Part shown: in pieces, positions 49,336 to 58,064 of the stretch
Layout: every line of letters begins with the position of its first letter
Numbering within the stretch: the stretch's first letter is position 1
Notes under the pieces: generated by a model
Databases searched by the model: none
Seen by the model: the letters and a program-made list of their open reading frames with translations, nothing else
What the model was told of the DNA's origin: nothing
Translations under genes and position numbers: made by a program
DNA from: DASVEG01 sp035540495
GTDB taxonomy: Bacteria; Actinomycetota; Acidimicrobiia; Acidimicrobiales; CADCTF01
Reading direction: 5' to 3'
DNA length: 64,000 bases
Assembly: GCA_035540495.1 (NCBI GenBank)
Contig: DATLGL010000033.1
Span: 1-64,000 of the forward strand

Positions 49336-50018
49336 GCGACACGCTGCCGCAGGGCGAGGAGAAGGCGCGGGCGGTGCAGTCGATGTTCGACGCCATCGCT
49401 CCCCGCTACGACCTCGTGAACCGGATCATGACGTTCGGGCTCGACGTCCGCTGGCGACGCCGCGCCGTGCGTGAGCTGCGACTGCCGAAGGCGTCGACGG
49501 TGCTCGACCTCGCCTGCGGGACCGGAGACATGTGTCGTGATCTCGACGAGGCCGGCCTCCGGCCGATCGGCGTCGACTTCTCGTGGGGGATGCTCGACCA
49601 CGCGCGAACGGGGGCGCCGTTGGTGCAGGCCGACGCGCAGCGACTGCCTCTGCCGGAGGCGTCGGTCGACGGCGCGATCAGCGGCTTCGCGCTCCGCAAC
49701 TTCTCGGACCTCGGCACCTTCTTCGACGAGCTGGCACGAGTCGTCCGTCCGGCGGGTCGGATCTCCCTGCTCGACGTCGCCGAGCCGCGCTACAGCGTCC
49801 TGCGGTGGGGCCACTCGATCTACTTCGGGAGGGTCGTGCCCCGCATCGGCGGCCTGCTGTCGGATCCGGCGGCGTACCGCTACCTGCCGAAGTCGGTCGC
49901 GTACCTGCCGGAACCCGATGCCATGCTCGAGCGGCTGCGCACCGCCGGCTTCCGCGGCGTGGAGCGCACGCTGCTGAGCACCGGCATCACCCAGCTCATC
50001 ACGGCGACCCGCGCATGA
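49332..50018 (+). CDS. menG: Demethylmenaquinone methyltransferase
   Basis: A 228-residue UbiE/MenG methyltransferase that adds the last methyl group to demethylmenaquinone with SAM. Motif I VLDLACGTGDMCRDLDEAGL, the family signatures YDLVNRIMTFGLDVRWRRRA (N-terminus) and GFALRNFSDLGTFFDELARV, and FYFGRV-like SIYFGRVVPRIGG are present. The GTG at 49332 overlaps the MerR stop; menF follows by ATGA overlap. Confidence 0.93.
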   Translation: MSDTLPQGEEKARAVQSMFDAIAPRYDLVNRIMTFGLDVRWRRRAVRELRLPKASTVLDLACGTGDMCRDLDEAGLRPIGVDFSWGMLDHARTGAPLVQADAQRLPLPEASVDGAISGFALRNFSDLGTFFDELARVVRPAGRISLLDVAEPRYSVLRWGHSIYFGRVVPRIGGLLSDPAAYRYLPKSVAYLPEPDAMLERLRTAGFRGVERTLLSTGITQLITATRA

Positions 50019-51262
50019 GCGTCCGGACGCGCGTCGTCGCCCGCACCATCGACCTCGATCCGTCCGCACCTGTCGACCTGCTCGCTTTCGCAGGACGAGA
50101 CGGCCTGCTGTGGTGGCAAGGCGACGCCGGTCTTGCCTGCCGCGGCGAGGCGCTTCGCATCGAGCTGCCCAACGGGCTCTCCGACCCGCGACGTGCGGCA
50201 GAGATCGTCCGGGACGCGCTCGCGCAGTTCGATGTCGCCGACGAGGTGCGCCGGCCCGCGACCGGACCGGTCGCGCTGGGTGCGCTGCCGTTCGATCGTG
50301 ACGCTGCCGGTGCGTTCGTCGTCCCCGAGGTGCTCGTCGGGCGGAGCAGGGACGGCCGGCAGTGGATGACGGCCGTCGGCGTCGACCCCGGCGACGTCGA
50401 TGTCGCAGCGATCACGTCGGCGTCCGCCCCTGAGGGCGTCCCAGACGGGTTCCGCCTCACGACCCCGATCGGCCACGCCGAGTTCAAGGAGAAGGTCGCC
50501 GCCGCGGTCGACGCCATCGCCGCCGGCCCCCTCGAGAAGGTCGTCCTCGCGCGTGAGGTCGTCGTCGAGACCAATCGGCCGATCGACGTGGTGTCGGTGC
50601 TCGAGCGCCTCCACGCGCTCTATCCGTCGTGCACGGTCTTCTCGGTCGACGGGTTCATCGGCGCCAGTCCGGAGCTCCTGCTCGAGCGCCGCGGCGACCG
50701 TGTGCGGTCGCATCCGCTCGCCGGAACGTTCCCGCGCAGCGGTGACCCCGACGCCGACGAGGTGCTGGCGACGCGTCTGCAGCAGTCGACGAAGGATCGG
50801 TCGGAGCACCGGTTCGTGATCGACGAGCTCGATCGCGCCTTGCGCCCCCGCTGCGAGGAGCTCGACGTGCCCGACGTGCCGACGATCCTGCCCCTCCGCA
50901 ACGTCCTCCACCTCGGCACAGAGATCGCGGGCCGGCTCCGCGATCCCCTGCCGTCCGCTCTCGAGCTGGTGGGCGAGTTGCATCCGACGCCGGCCGTCGG
51001 CGGCACGCCGACCGCTCAGGCGCTCGAGTGGCTGCGTGCGAACGAGGGACTCGAACGGGGCCGGTACGCCGGTCCGGTCGGTTGGGTCGACGGCGAGGGC
51101 GACGGGTCGTTCGTCATCGGCATCCGGTCGGCTGAGGTGGACGCATCGGTGGCACGCCTGTTCGCGGGCGTCGGCATCGTCGCCGGTTCCGATCCCGAGG
51201 CGGAGCTCGTCGAGACCCAGCTCAAGCTGCAGGCGCTGCTGGCCGCCCTCGTCCGTCCCTAG
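50015..51262 (+). CDS. menF: Isochorismate synthase
   Basis: A 415-residue chorismate-utilising enzyme that converts chorismate to isochorismate, the first committed step. Signature pieces: KVVLAREVVV, PSCTVFSVDGFIGASPELLL, HPLAGTFPRSGD, KDRSEHRFVIDELDRAL, LHPTPAVGGTPTAQALEWLR and GRYAGPVGWVDGEGDGSFVI. Converges with menD; the two stops share CTAG at 51259-51262. Confidence 0.93.
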   Translation: MSVRTRVVARTIDLDPSAPVDLLAFAGRDGLLWWQGDAGLACRGEALRIELPNGLSDPRRAAEIVRDALAQFDVADEVRRPATGPVALGALPFDRDAAGAFVVPEVLVGRSRDGRQWMTAVGVDPGDVDVAAITSASAPEGVPDGFRLTTPIGHAEFKEKVAAAVDAIAAGPLEKVVLAREVVVETNRPIDVVSVLERLHALYPSCTVFSVDGFIGASPELLLERRGDRVRSHPLAGTFPRSGDPDADEVLATRLQQSTKDRSEHRFVIDELDRALRPRCEELDVPDVPTILPLRNVLHLGTEIAGRLRDPLPSALELVGELHPTPAVGGTPTAQALEWLRANEGLERGRYAGPVGWVDGEGDGSFVIGIRSAEVDASVARLFAGVGIVAGSDPEAELVETQLKLQALLAALVRP

Positions 51263-52947
51263 CGGAAGGTGCCGACCGCAGCGGCGATCGCGTCGTTGAG
51301 TCGCCGGTGGACGTCGACGTTGCGGTCTCGCTCGCTTCGGACGACGAGGAGCCGTACGCCGCTCCCCTCTCCCACGTGGTCGACGACCGGGATCTGGTGG
51401 AGCGCCGCCAGCGCGCGGATGTCGACGCCGTGCGGCGTGCCGAAGTAGGTCTCGAACCGGCTCGCGTCCACGTGGTCGCGTTGCGGCAGGAACGAGAAGA
51501 TCCCGCCCCCGTCGTTGTCGATCACGACGATCGTCAGGTCGACATCACGCCGCGCCGCCCACAACAGCGCGCCGGTGTCGTAGAGGAAGGCGAGGTCGCC
51601 CACGACGGCGACGACCGGCGTCGACGGATCAGCTGCCGCGACCCCGAGGGCTGTCGACACCACGCCATCGATCCCGTTCGCACCTCGGTTGCTGAGCACG
51701 CGGTGGGTCGACGCGGGATCGCCGAACCACTCGATGTCACGAATCGGCATCGACGACGACACGAAGATCGTCGCGTCCTGCGGCAGGTCGCGCGTGAGCG
51801 CTCGGATGATTCCAGGTTCGGTGACGCCGATCGCGTCAGCAGCGAGTGCCTCGTCGATGGCCGTCTGGGCGGCGGCTTCGGCGTCGCGCCACCACTGGGT
51901 CCACGCGTCGTCGGCAACGGGGAGACCGGAGGTCGGGAGCGCAGGGACACGCAGGTTCGCCCGTCGCTCGGGGTCGGGCCAGCCGCCGGTCGGGTCGACG
52001 ATCACCTGCACGACCTCGTCCGGCAGCGACGCCAGCCACTGCGACAGCACCTTCGACGCCGGCGGTTCCCCCACCCGTAGCACGACGTCCGGCTGCGGCA
52101 CGCCGTCGCATCGGAGGATCCCGTCGAACGCCGCCACTGCAGTCGCCGTACCTCGCAACCCGGAGCGGGGATCGGCGAGGATCGGCCAGCCGAGCTCTGC
52201 GGCGTGCGCCGGCGCACCCGCCCCCGCCACGACCAGCCCTCTCGATCTGGAGGAGATTCTCCGGAACAGTTCCGGAGAATCTCCTCCAGATCCGGCCGGG
52301 CGGGCGGTTCCGGCCGGCCGGGCGGTTCCGGCCGGCCGGGCGGTGTCGGCGGTGGGCGCGGCGTGCCACGGCTGGCCGTCGGCACGGCCCGCCGGAAGCT
52401 CCCCGGGCTCGGCGACGAGCGGATCGCGGAACGCCAGGTTCGCGTGCACCGGGCCTGCGCCCGCCGCGCCCGACATGGCCTCGACCACCATGCGGCTCGC
52501 GAGCGACCGCCAGTGCTCGGGCGGGAAGCCGTCGGCGGTTCCCGGCTCGACGAACCAGCGGATCGCGTCGGCGAACAAGCGCCCCTGCTCGACGGTCTGG
52601 GGTGCACGCACCGAATGCAGCTCCGCCGGACGATCAGCCGTGCACACGATCATCGGGACGCGCGCCTGCGACGCCTCGACGACGGCCGGATGCAGTTCGA
52701 CGGCCGCCGTGCCGCTCGTGGTGACGACCACCGCCGGTCGTCCTGAAGCAAGACCGAGCCCGACTGCGAAGAAGCCGGCCGAACGCTCGTCGAGGAACAC
52801 GTGGACCGTGATCCGCTGGTCATTCGCGAGTGCGAGCGTCAGCGGTGTCGAACGCGATCCGGGAGCGACGACGGCATCGGTCACTCCGTTGCGGACCCAC
52901 TCGTCGACCAGCGTTGCGACGAACGTCGCCTGCGCCGATACGGTCAC
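51259..52947 (-). CDS. menD: 2-succinyl-5-enolpyruvyl-6-hydroxy-3-cyclohexene-1-carboxylate synthase
   Basis: A 562-residue thiamine-diphosphate enzyme that adds succinic semialdehyde to isochorismate. The N-terminal PYR domain (VVAPGSRSTPLTLAL, TSGTAAVELHPAVVEASQAR with the catalytic Glu), the middle domain (GLVVAGAGAPAHAAELGWPI) and the PP domain (GDLAFLYDTGALLWAARR, DNDGGGIFSFLPQ) are all present. Residues about 200-235, in the linker between domains 1 and 2, are an unusual insertion made of a six-residue TARPAG repeat and the in-frame translation of a 49-base palindrome. The GTG start is only 5 bases from the divergent menH start. Confidence 0.92.
   Translation of the reverse strand: MTVSAQATFVATLVDEWVRNGVTDAVVAPGSRSTPLTLALANDQRITVHVFLDERSAGFFAVGLGLASGRPAVVVTTSGTAAVELHPAVVEASQARVPMIVCTADRPAELHSVRAPQTVEQGRLFADAIRWFVEPGTADGFPPEHWRSLASRMVVEAMSGAAGAGPVHANLAFRDPLVAEPGELPAGRADGQPWHAAPTADTARPAGTARPAGTARPAGSGGDSPELFRRISSRSRGLVVAGAGAPAHAAELGWPILADPRSGLRGTATAVAAFDGILRCDGVPQPDVVLRVGEPPASKVLSQWLASLPDEVVQVIVDPTGGWPDPERRANLRVPALPTSGLPVADDAWTQWWRDAEAAAQTAIDEALAADAIGVTEPGIIRALTRDLPQDATIFVSSSMPIRDIEWFGDPASTHRVLSNRGANGIDGVVSTALGVAAADPSTPVVAVVGDLAFLYDTGALLWAARRDVDLTIVVIDNDGGGIFSFLPQRDHVDASRFETYFGTPHGVDIRALAALHQIPVVDHVGEGSGVRLLVVRSERDRNVDVHRRLNDAIAAAVGTFR
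52244..52292. repeat. 49-bp perfect palindrome inside menD
   Basis: Arms of 24 bases (52244-52267 and 52269-52292) pair perfectly around one central base; each arm contains gatctggaggagattctccg. It is read through in menD as part of a linker (SGGDSPELFRRISSRS). A structure like this would form a very stable hairpin in DNA and RNA and is not needed for coding, so it looks inserted. Confidence 0.92.
52303..52350. repeat. 18-bp tandem repeat in menD
   Basis: Two full copies of ggcggttccggccggccg (52303-52320, 52321-52338) and a partial third, with a diverged half copy before them at 52293. They encode TARPAG repeats on the minus strand and adjoin the 49-bp palindrome. Confidence 0.85.
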
Positions 52948-52952
52948 GGCCG

Positions 52953-53714
52953 ATGTCGCGATCGCGCGTGGTGCTCGTGCACGGCTTCACCCAGACGGCT
53001 GCGTCGTGGCCGCCGGCGATCGTCGGCTCCCTGGAGCAGGCCGGCCACGACGTCGTTGCCGTCGACGCGCCCGGGCACGGCTCGGCCGCCGACGTGCGTG
53101 CCGATCTCGTCCAAGGGGCAGCGATGCTCGCCGAGCACGGACCTGCCCATTTCGTCGGCTACTCGATGGGCGGACGGCTTGCGCTCCACGTCGCGGTCAA
53201 CCATCCGACGGCGGTGGAGAAGCTGGTGCTCGTGGGCGCGACCGCAGGCATCGACGACCCCGGCGAACGTGCCGCACGCCGCGCAGCCGACGACGACCTG
53301 GCGGCGTCGATCGAGCGTGATGGTGTCGACGCCTTCCTCGAGCGATGGCTCGCGAACCCGCTGTTCGCGACGCTCCCCGCAGAAGCCAACGCGATGGAAT
53401 CGCGTCGAGCGAACACCGCGGCCGGACTCGCGGCGAGTCTCCGTCTGATGGGGACCGGGACCCAGGAGCCGCTGTGGGACGCGCTCCCCCGTGTCACCAA
53501 CGACGTCCTGTTCCTGGTCGGCGAGGTCGACCAGAAGTTCACCGCCCTCGCGCACCGCATGGCACGCGCGTGGGGCGGTCGCGCGTCGGTCGACGTGATC
53601 GAAGGCGCGGGTCATGCGGTGCACCTCGAGCGGCCGGACGAGGTCGCTCGGCGGATCGTCGCGTTCCTCGATGGTGCTCACGACGCGAGCAACGCTCCGA
53701 GCACCACGCCGTAG
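52953..53714 (+). CDS. menH: Alpha/beta hydrolase, probable MenH (SHCHC synthase)
   Basis: A 253-residue hydrolase-fold protein in the place of MenH, which removes pyruvate from SEPHCHC. Catalytic pieces: VVLVHGFTQTAASWPPAI, HFVGYSMGGRLALHVAV (Ser), LVGEVDQKF (Asp) and GAGHAVHLE (His). The length and the G-Y-S-M-G-G-R elbow match MenH. ATG at 52953 is 5 bases from the divergent menD start. Its end overlaps the convergent menA by 37 bases. Confidence 0.85.
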   Translation: MSRSRVVLVHGFTQTAASWPPAIVGSLEQAGHDVVAVDAPGHGSAADVRADLVQGAAMLAEHGPAHFVGYSMGGRLALHVAVNHPTAVEKLVLVGATAGIDDPGERAARRAADDDLAASIERDGVDAFLERWLANPLFATLPAEANAMESRRANTAAGLAASLRLMGTGTQEPLWDALPRVTNDVLFLVGEVDQKFTALAHRMARAWGGRASVDVIEGAGHAVHLERPDEVARRIVAFLDGAHDASNAPSTTP

Positions 53715-54547
53715 AGCAGCTGCACCCGTCCCGTGCCGGCCAGCACCGGGATCAGATCTCGCCCGCGTGCTCCACCGAGCACGGGTCGTGCGACCGTCAC
53801 GACGAACGGCGCCACGGCGAAGAGAACGAGGAAGCGCGGCGACACGCCGATCGCCAGGATCACCGCGCTCACGGCAGGCACGACGGCGACGAGGATCACG
53901 TACAGCATGCGGGTGTCGGCGTCGCCGAGACGCACGGCCAGCGTCCGCTTGCCGGCTGCGGTGTCGGTCGGGATGTCGCGCAGGTTGTTCACGACGAGCA
54001 ACGCGGTGGCCAGAGCGCCTACCGGGATCGAGACGCCGAGCGAGAGCAGCGTGAACTTCTCGAGGTGCACGTACGCGGATCCCACCGTGGCGACCACTCC
54101 GAAGAACACGAACACGGCGACCTCGCCGAGCGCCGCGTAGCCGTACGGCTTCGATCCTCCGGTGTAGAACCAACCGGCGAGGATGCACGCAGCGCCAACG
54201 CCCAGCAGCCACCACGCCTCCGTCGCGACCACCAGCGTCAGCCCGGCGACGGCTGCGATCGCGAAGCAGAAGAAGGCGGCCCGCTTCACCGCGGCGGCCG
54301 GCTTCAGCCCCGAGGCGACGAGCCGCACGGGGCCGACCCGCGCGTCGTCGGTTCCTCGGATGCCGTCGCTGTAGTCGTTCGCGTAGTTCGTCGCGACCTG
54401 GATCGCCAGCGCGACGACCATCGCCGCGGCGGCACGCCACCAGATGACGTCACCCTGCCGCCACGCGACCGCGGTGCCGACCACGACCGGCACGACGGCC
54501 GCAGGCAGCGTGCGCAGGCGCGCGCCGGTGACCCAGGCGTTGCCCAC
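53678..54547 (-). CDS. menA: 1,4-dihydroxy-2-naphthoate prenyltransferase
   Basis: A 289-residue integral membrane UbiA-type prenyltransferase that attaches the polyprenyl tail. The first Asp-rich motif is NYANDYSDGIRG (NDxxD), the second NNLRDIPTD; several membrane helices surround them (AAAAMVVALAIQVATNY, AAVAGLTLVVATEAWWLLGV, FLVLFAVAPFVVTVARPV). The GTG at 54547 is 2 bases after the menB stop, so menB and menA form an operon. Confidence 0.93.
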   Translation of the reverse strand: MGNAWVTGARLRTLPAAVVPVVVGTAVAWRQGDVIWWRAAAAMVVALAIQVATNYANDYSDGIRGTDDARVGPVRLVASGLKPAAAVKRAAFFCFAIAAVAGLTLVVATEAWWLLGVGAACILAGWFYTGGSKPYGYAALGEVAVFVFFGVVATVGSAYVHLEKFTLLSLGVSIPVGALATALLVVNNLRDIPTDTAAGKRTLAVRLGDADTRMLYVILVAVVPAVSAVILAIGVSPRFLVLFAVAPFVVTVARPVLGGARGRDLIPVLAGTGRVQLLYGVVLGALLAS

Positions 54548-54549
54548 GC

Positions 54550-55476
54550 TCAGGGCCGGCGGGGGAACTTCGTGAAGTCGGGCTGGCGCTTCGCCTTGTA
54601 CGCCTCGCGCCCCTCCTGGGCTTCCTCGTTGCCGTAGAAGAGGAGGTTCGTGTCGTGGGCCAGTTGCTGGAGCCCGGCGAGTCCGTCTTCGTCGGCGTGG
54701 AAGCTCGCCTTCAACAGGCGCAGCGCGAACGGCGACAGAGCGAGCATCTCCTCGCACCACTTGACCGTCTCGACCTCGAGATCCTCCAGCGGCACGACCG
54801 TGTTGACGAGGCCCATCTCCTGCGCCGCCCACGCGTCGTACTGACGGCAGAGGAACCAGATCTCCTTCGCCTTCTTCGGCCCGACGAGGCGAGACAGCAC
54901 CGTCGCACCGAACCCTCCGTCGAACGAGCCGACCTTCGGCCCCGTCTGGCCGAAGCGGGCGTTGTCTGCGGCGATCGTCAGGTCGCAGATGACGTGGAGC
55001 ACGTGGCCGCCGCCGATCGCGAAGCCGGCCACCATCGCGACCACCGGCTTCGGGAGACGGCGGATCTGGACGTGGAGGTCGGTGACGTGGAACCGACCGA
55101 TGCCCTGCTGTCCGAGCGCGTCGTCGTGCACGTAACCGGAGTCGCCCCGTACCCGCTGGTCACCGCCGGAGCAGAACGCGAGCGCTCCCTCACCGGTCAA
55201 CACGATCACGCCGACCTCGGGGTCTTCGCGAGCGAACTCGAAGGCACGCGCCAGTTCGATGACCGTCTGAGGACGGAACGCGTTGCGGACCTCGGGGCGG
55301 TCGATCGTGATCTTCGCGATCGCGCCACCGGCGACCGACGCCTTCTCGTATCGCACGTCGTCGAACGTGACGCCGTCGGGCAGTGCGCCGGCCCACGTAG
55401 CACCGGGCCGGATCTCGCCGTCGCGCGGCGGCTCGAGGCGCGGCGCCGAGCGTCCACTCTGAGAGTTGTTGCTCAT
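54550..55476 (-). CDS. menB: 1,4-dihydroxy-2-naphthoyl-CoA synthase
   Basis: A 308-residue crotonase-fold enzyme closing the second ring. Typical pieces: AKITIDRPEVRNAFRPQTV, GALAFCSGGDQRVRGDSGY, MVAGFAIGGGHVLHVICDL, TGPKVGSFDGGFGATVLSRL and the tail NLLFYGNEEAQEGREAYKAK with RQPDFTKFPRRP. The ATG at 55476 lies 22 bases from the divergent menE start. First gene of menB-menA. Confidence 0.94.
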   Translation of the reverse strand: MSNNSQSGRSAPRLEPPRDGEIRPGATWAGALPDGVTFDDVRYEKASVAGGAIAKITIDRPEVRNAFRPQTVIELARAFEFAREDPEVGVIVLTGEGALAFCSGGDQRVRGDSGYVHDDALGQQGIGRFHVTDLHVQIRRLPKPVVAMVAGFAIGGGHVLHVICDLTIAADNARFGQTGPKVGSFDGGFGATVLSRLVGPKKAKEIWFLCRQYDAWAAQEMGLVNTVVPLEDLEVETVKWCEEMLALSPFALRLLKASFHADEDGLAGLQQLAHDTNLLFYGNEEAQEGREAYKAKRQPDFTKFPRRP

Positions 55477-55498
55477 AGCGTCGCGTAACCTACCGGGG

Positions 55499-56599
55499 GT
55501 GCCGGAGCTGGTCGCAATCGCCATCCCGACCGGCCCGCGGTTCCTCGCCGAGCTGACGCGAGTGTGGGACGAGGGCAATGCCGTCCTCCCCGTCGACCCT
55601 CGGCTGCCGATGCCTGCGGTGGCTGCGCTGCTCGAGGCGATGCGGCCGTCGGTGCTCGTCGACGAAGCGGGCGAACGGCAACGGCTGCACGATCCGCGTC
55701 CGGTCGAGCCCGGTGACGCGCTCGTCGTTGCGACCAGCGGCACGACGGGCGCGCCGAAGGGCGTCGTGCTCACGCATGCCGCTGTGGAGGCGTCGGCACG
55801 TGCCACATCGGCGCGCCTCCGGGTGGAGCCGTCCGTTGATCGCTGGCTCGCCGTGCTGCCGGTCGCGCACATCGGCGGCCTGTCCGTTCTCACCCGCGCG
55901 TTGACCACCGGCACGCCGGTCACGTTCGACGTCGACGATCCGGCAGCCACGCTCACCGCGATGGTGCCGACGCAGCTCGAGCGCCACGACACCTCCCGAT
56001 TTCGTGTCGTGCTCGCCGGCGGGTCGGCCGACTGGCGAGAGCGAAGCACCAACGTGGTCCACACCTACGGCATGACCGAGACCGGGAGCGGCATCGCCTA
56101 CGACGGCGTCGCGCTCGACGGCGTCGAGATGAGGATCGGCGACGACGGCGAGATCCTCGTGCGTGGGCCGATGCTCCTCCGGTGCTACCGCGACGGTTCA
56201 GACCCCAAGGGCCCGGACGGCTGGCTCGCAACGGGCGATGAGGGCGAGCTCGACGACGAGGGTCGGATCGTGGTTCACGGCCGGCGCGGAGAGGTCATCG
56301 TCACCGGCGGGGAGAAGGTGTGGCCGGCACCTGTCGAGGCGGCGATCCGGGAGCTGCCCGACGTGGCCGACGTCGCCGTGGTCGGCTTGGCCGATCCCGA
56401 GTGGGGGCAGCGGGTGGTCGCCTACGTCGTGCCGGCCGCGGCGGCCGGAGAAATTCCGCTTGACTTGGCGCGAATACGGGAAGCAGTGAAGAAGATGTTT
56501 CCGGCGTACATGGCGCCGCGAGAACTGCACCTCAGAAACCAGCTGCCCAGGACCGCCATGGGGAAGATCCGTAGATCTTCCTTGGGTGAGTCGCGTTAG
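55499..56599 (+). CDS. menE: O-succinylbenzoate-CoA ligase
   Basis: A 366-residue small adenylate-forming enzyme. P-loop VVATSGTTGAPKGVVLTHAA, YGMTETGSGIAYDG, TGDEGELDDEGRIVVHGRRG and the catalytic Lys near LPRTAMGKIRRSSLGES. The C-terminal 60 bases use noticeably more AT-rich codons than the rest (gaaattccgcttgacttggc). Divergent from menB. menC, whose product makes the substrate, is not in the window. Confidence 0.92.
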   Translation: MPELVAIAIPTGPRFLAELTRVWDEGNAVLPVDPRLPMPAVAALLEAMRPSVLVDEAGERQRLHDPRPVEPGDALVVATSGTTGAPKGVVLTHAAVEASARATSARLRVEPSVDRWLAVLPVAHIGGLSVLTRALTTGTPVTFDVDDPAATLTAMVPTQLERHDTSRFRVVLAGGSADWRERSTNVVHTYGMTETGSGIAYDGVALDGVEMRIGDDGEILVRGPMLLRCYRDGSDPKGPDGWLATGDEGELDDEGRIVVHGRRGEVIVTGGEKVWPAPVEAAIRELPDVADVAVVGLADPEWGQRVVAYVVPAAAAGEIPLDLARIREAVKKMFPAYMAPRELHLRNQLPRTAMGKIRRSSLGESR

Positions 56600-56660
56600 C
56601 TACGCGCCCCTCGATGGGTATGAGGGGAGGGACCACGGGCGGACAAGCTGGGAGAAATGG

Positions 56661-57254
56661 ATGCGGCAACCTCTGACGCGAGAGGCGATCTCCAAGGCAG
56701 CACGCGACATCTTGGTGGCTGAGGGGCTCCATGCCGTCTCACTGCGCCGGGTGGCGAGCAGCCTCGGTGTCACGGCGCCGGCGCTCTACGCACACGTCGT
56801 CGACAAGCGAGACCTGCTGCAGGGCATCGCTGAGCAGGAGATCGACGGGCTGCTCGAGCAGTTCCGTTCGATCGACGAGAGCGACCCGGTCGACCGCATG
56901 CGTCGGATGTGCCACGTCTACGTCGACTACGGCGTCCGGAACCCGGACCTCTTCCGAGCGATGTTCCTCTTCCGCCCGGAGCTCACGTCGGAGGGTCGGG
57001 GCGAGCGCACCGCGCTCACCGCAGCGATCCACGACGCGTTCATGCAGGTCGCACGGAAGGCCGTCGACAACGAGGGCCTCGATCAGGCCAACGCCGAGCT
57101 CGCGGCGCTGACGGCGTGGACTGCGGCTCACGGCGTCGTCACCGTGCTGCTGTCGGGCCCGCCCCTCAACATCGAGGTGCAGAACCGCCTCGCCGACGCC
57201 ACGATCAACGCCGCTCTCACCGGCATGCGCCACGGCGCGCTCGCAGCAGCCTGA
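56661..57254 (+). CDS. TetR-family regulator
   Basis: A 197-residue TetR-type regulator. HTH: LTREAISKAARDILVAEG, AVSLRRVASSLGVTAPALYA, HVVDKRDLLQGIAEQEIDGL. The rest is the ligand-binding helical domain (RMCHVYVDYGVRNPDLFRAM, AALTAWTAAHGVVTVLLSGP). The ATG at 56661 follows GGAG by 6 bases. It follows menE at 61 bases on the same strand and converges on the SDR gene. Confidence 0.9.
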   Translation: MRQPLTREAISKAARDILVAEGLHAVSLRRVASSLGVTAPALYAHVVDKRDLLQGIAEQEIDGLLEQFRSIDESDPVDRMRRMCHVYVDYGVRNPDLFRAMFLFRPELTSEGRGERTALTAAIHDAFMQVARKAVDNEGLDQANAELAALTAWTAAHGVVTVLLSGPPLNIEVQNRLADATINAALTGMRHGALAAA

Positions 57255-57281
57255 GCGCCTGACGCGTTCGTCGTCGTGAGC

Positions 57282-57310
57282 CGCGGGTCGGTCTAGCCGA
57301 CCGACCCGCG
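57282..57310. terminator. Bidirectional terminator overlapping the SDR stop
   Basis: Perfect 11-bp stem cgcgggtcggt / accgacccgcg (57282-57292, 57300-57310) with a 7-base loop that contains the SDR stop codon. It lies between the convergent TetR and SDR genes, so it can end both; the right arm also encodes the last residues of the SDR (GRGSVG). Confidence 0.75.
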
Positions 57311-58048
57311 TCCGATCATCGCACCGCCGTCGACCACGAGGGTCTGTCCGGTGATCCAGCTGCCTGCGTCGCTGCAGAGGAACAGCGCGGCGTTGGCGAT
57401 GTCTTCCGGAACGCCGAGGCGCCGCAGCGGCATCCTCTTCGCGATCGCCTCTTCTGCCGGCTCCCACAACGCCCGTGCCATGTCGGTCTTCACGAGCCCC
57501 GGCGCGATCGCGTTCACCCGCACCTTCGGGGCCAGCTCCGCAGCGAAATGACCGGTGAGGTGGATGAGGGCGGCCTTGGTGTTGTCGTAGACCCCGATGT
57601 GACCGCCGTACTGCATCCCGCCGATCGACGCGATGTTGACGATGCTGCCGCCGGTCTCCTTCATCGCCGCCTTGTAGGCGAGCTGCGTCCAGACGAACGG
57701 GCCGCGAAGGTTGACCTGGAACGTCTTGTCGTACCGCGCGAGATCGATGTCGATCGCGGGGCCCATGTAGGGGTTCGTCGCCGCGTTGTTCACGAGGACG
57801 TCGATCGTGCCGAACCGGTCGATGCACGCGTCGATGCACGCCTGGGCCTGATCAGGCTCGCCGGCGTTGGCCGCGAACACCGACGTCTCCCCGTCGATCT
57901 CCGCGGCCGCAGCCTCGAGCTGATCCTGCTTGCGGCTCGTGAGCAGCACCTTCGCGCCGTTCTCGGCGAACGTCTTCGCGATCGCGAAGCCGATCCCCTT
58001 CGATGCGCCGGTGACGACGGCGACCTTGCCGTCGAGTCGCAGATCCAT
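57293..58048 (-). CDS. Short-chain dehydrogenase/reductase
   Basis: A 251-residue classical SDR. Cofactor motif VVTGASKGIGFAIAKTFAEN, VLVNNAATNPYMGP, catalytic Ser in GSIVNIASIGGMQYGG and the Tyr/Lys in GVYDNTKAALIHLTGHFAAE, then VRVNAIAPGLVKTDMA and GQTLVVDGGAMIGRG. It probably oxidises or reduces a hydroxyacyl or alcohol group with NAD(P). It lies 16 bases after the acyl-CoA dehydrogenase gene, suggesting a shared catabolic operon. Confidence 0.9.
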   Translation of the reverse strand: MDLRLDGKVAVVTGASKGIGFAIAKTFAENGAKVLLTSRKQDQLEAAAAEIDGETSVFAANAGEPDQAQACIDACIDRFGTIDVLVNNAATNPYMGPAIDIDLARYDKTFQVNLRGPFVWTQLAYKAAMKETGGSIVNIASIGGMQYGGHIGVYDNTKAALIHLTGHFAAELAPKVRVNAIAPGLVKTDMARALWEPAEEAIAKRMPLRRLGVPEDIANAALFLCSDAGSWITGQTLVVDGGAMIGRGSVG

Positions 58049-58064
58049 CGGTCGTCGACGACGA

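Noticed and set aside
48564..50018. 484-residue frame appearing to fuse MerR region and menG
   Set aside because: Upstream of 49332 it is the wrong frame over the MerR gene; menG starts with GTG in a GTGA overlap.
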